NCBI GenBank assembly: GCA_028572035.1
Contig: JAPVWE010000059.1
Span: forward strand, 1-7,212
DNA from: Desulfobacteraceae bacterium
GTDB lineage: Bacteria; Desulfobacterota; DSM-4660; Desulfatiglandales; B25-G16
DNA: 7,212 nucleotides
Direction of reading: 5' to 3'
The notes beneath the pieces are model-generated. The model did not search any database and was not told the origin of the DNA. It worked only from the letters and a program-made list of their open reading frames with translations. A program made the translations under genes and the position numbers. Positions within the stretch are counted from its first letter, which is position 1. The number at the start of each line of letters is the position of its first letter. Of this stretch, positions 6,614-7,212 are shown piece after piece.

Positions 6614-6625
6614 TGTGTTTGTTGG
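6588..6625 (-). repeat. 9-nt tandem repeat forming the argB start
   Basis: About four units on the minus strand: AACACAATG, then AAAACGATA, then AACACAATA, then AACACC, preceded by CCAACA. The argB ATG lies within the first full unit, and codons 1-9 are repeat. Similar arrays stand at 3878-3910 and 4029-4060. Confidence 0.75.
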
Positions 6626-6719
6626 GACTGTTAATTAGTGCTTGACCGAAAACCTCGGAATAAAGAGTTTCAATTTTACTCAGGCAATTTCAAGAGGCTA
6701 AAATTACTTGATATTTTCA

Positions 6720-6750
6720 ATCCAAAATCCGCAATCCGCAATCCAAAATC
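6720..6750 (+). repeat. 7-nt tandem array
   Basis: Four contiguous units plus three bases. The outer units are ATCCAAA and the two inner ones ATCCGCA, followed by ATC. Copies of this kind of unit, less regular, recur at 6810-6846. Confidence 0.75.
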
Positions 6751-6779
6751 GTGCCTGAATGGACTTTTCGTTCAGGCAC
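6751..6779 (-). terminator. Hairpin downstream of hslU, possible terminator
   Basis: GTGCCTGAA (6751-6759) and TTCAGGCAC (6771-6779) form a perfect 9-bp stem with an 11-base loop that can be shortened by four more weak pairs. Read in the hslU direction it is followed by GATTTTGG, a short T-run 64 bases past the hslU stop. It could end hslU transcripts, which would mean argB has its own promoter, but the T-run is poor and the hairpin also belongs to the repeat element. Confidence 0.35.
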
Positions 6780-6786
6780 TAATTAG

Positions 6787-6810
6787 TTGGTTAGGTGAGC
6801 ACTCAACCAA
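6787..6810. repeat. Hairpin between the MITE-like element and hslU
   Basis: TTGGTT (6787-6792) pairs with AACCAA (6805-6810), and GGTG with CAC inside it adds a few pairs after one A-C mismatch and a G-T wobble. It lies directly next to the right end of the 154-bp element. Confidence 0.45.
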
Positions 6811-6846
6811 TCGCTAAATCCCTAAATTCGCAATTCACAATTCCTA
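6810..6846 (+). repeat. Degenerate 7-8-nt tandem array reaching the hslU stop
   Basis: Five units beginning with ATC or ATT: ATCGCTA, AATCCCTA, then AATTCGCA, ATTCACA, then ATTCCTA. They resemble the regular array at 6720-6750. The last unit contains CTA at 6844-6846, the complement of the hslU TAG, so the array abuts the coding region exactly. Confidence 0.55.
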
Positions 6847-7212
6847 AAGAATATATCTGCTGAGGTTTATGTCTTCGAGTATCTCGGTTAACTTCTCTCT
6901 CACATAATCTCTATCAATGGATATCTCCTTTTCCCCTGTGTCCGATGCATTGAAAGAGATGTCATCTAAAAGTGTCTCCATTACTGTATGCAATCGGCGT
7001 GCACCTATATTCTCCATGGTCTCATTGACCTCATAGGCCATTCTTGCAATCTCGGCTACGGCTTGCTCAGTAAAGTTCAACCGGATTCCTTCTGTGGATA
7101 GTAAGGCCTCATATTGAAGTATCAAGGCGTTTTGCGGCTCTGTCAGGATTCTTACGAAATCCTCCTGGGTAAGGGCATTGAGCTCTACCCTTATAGGAAA
7201 ACGACCCTGGAG
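6844..7212 (-). CDS. hslU: ATP-dependent protease ATPase subunit HslU, C-terminal part
   Basis: HslU is the AAA+ unfoldase that feeds substrates to the HslV peptidase. The frame is open to the right edge, giving the last 122 residues; a TTG at 7125 is an internal Leu, not a start. The fragment begins LQGRFPIRVELNALTQEDF and continues with RILTEPQNALILQY, the end of the AAA+ core. It then has NIGARRLHTVMETLLDDISF, the sensor-2 region with its arginine, and ends in NLSRYIL, the C-terminal tail that docks into HslV. All are hallmark HslU sequences. hslV is expected further upstream, outside the window. The gene precedes argB by 230 bp of repeat-rich DNA, and its stop lies in a repeat unit. Confidence 0.97.
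   Translation of the reverse strand, partial: LQGRFPIRVELNALTQEDFVRILTEPQNALILQYEALLSTEGIRLNFTEQAVAEIARMAYEVNETMENIGARRLHTVMETLLDDISFNASDTGEKEISIDRDYVREKLTEILEDINLSRYIL

Larger units (their letters stand above)
6632..6785. mobile_element. 154-bp MITE-like element with 21-nt terminal inverted repeats
   Basis: The left end (6632-6652, TAATTAGTGCTTGACCGAAA and one more A) and the reverse complement of the right end (6765-6785) agree at 19 of 21 bases. The differences are at the eleventh and fifteenth positions. The interior holds an AT-rich stretch, a 7-nt tandem array (6720-6750) and a further GTGCCTGAA (6751-6759) that pairs with the right end. There is no transposase frame, so it would be non-autonomous if mobile. 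I see no clear target duplication. It fills most of the 230-bp hslU-argB gap, in front of argB. Confidence 0.5.

Noticed and set aside
6251..6634. 127-codon open frame on the plus strand
   Set aside because: It is antisense to argB, has no family resemblance, and argB is clearly the coding strand.
6720..6846. CRISPR array
   Set aside because: The repeats are 7-9 nt, contiguous and without unique spacers, and there are no cas genes.
7123..7125. TTG as the start of a separate 93-residue protein
   Set aside because: The frame continues to the window edge with typical HslU sequence, so this is an internal Leu codon.
1..7212. A wholly new multi-gene system such as defence, secretion or a biosynthetic cluster
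   Set aside because: Most genes are known housekeeping types; no grouping of unknown genes, no toxin-antitoxin pair and no integrase or transposase can be supported.

Overview
The window looks like chromosome from an anaerobic bacterium, most likely of the Desulfobacterota (former Deltaproteobacteria) type. This is an inference from gene order (hslU followed by argB and argD), from a corrinoid-dependent methyltransferase fusion, and from intergenic DNA packed with short degenerate repeats. No rRNA or tRNA is present to confirm it.

Plus strand, 1-2849: two closely spaced genes. The first is the 3' part of an exported, membrane-anchored metallopeptidase (HExxH), whose reading frame runs in from upstream. 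Twelve bases after it comes a 644-residue fusion of a URO-D-type methyltransferase to a complete corrinoid-binding module. Minus strand, 2865-7212: reading in transcription order from the right edge, the window holds the 3' end of hslU, then argB, argD, a 56-codon remnant of the argH 3' end, a small LptM-like lipoprotein gene, ybaB and recR. recR converges on the methyltransferase gene with only 15 bp between the stops.

The arginine section is incomplete. argB and argD carry out steps 2 and 4 of ornithine synthesis. The next things expected are argF, argG and argH, but argD is followed after 2 bp by an open frame matching only the extreme C-terminus of argininosuccinate lyase. That fragment still overlaps the lipoprotein start in an ATGA. 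This looks like an internal deletion of argF-argG-most of argH, or an assembly join. ybaB and recR form the usual recombination pair, without dnaX in front.

The gaps between minus-strand genes are filled with several repeat families: a 9-nt tandem unit (AACNCAANN) at three loci, one of which supplies the argB start codon and first codons; a 154-bp element with 21-nt terminal inverted repeats; a 96-bp inverted-repeat element inside the lipoprotein frame; a GTGCCTRAA word in three gaps; and 7-8-nt tandem arrays. No gap exceeds 230 bp. I found no defence system, CRISPR array, transposase or other clearly new multi-gene system. The notable points are the argH remnant, the repeat-built gene ends, and the methyltransferase-corrinoid fusion with an unusual metal-site sequence.
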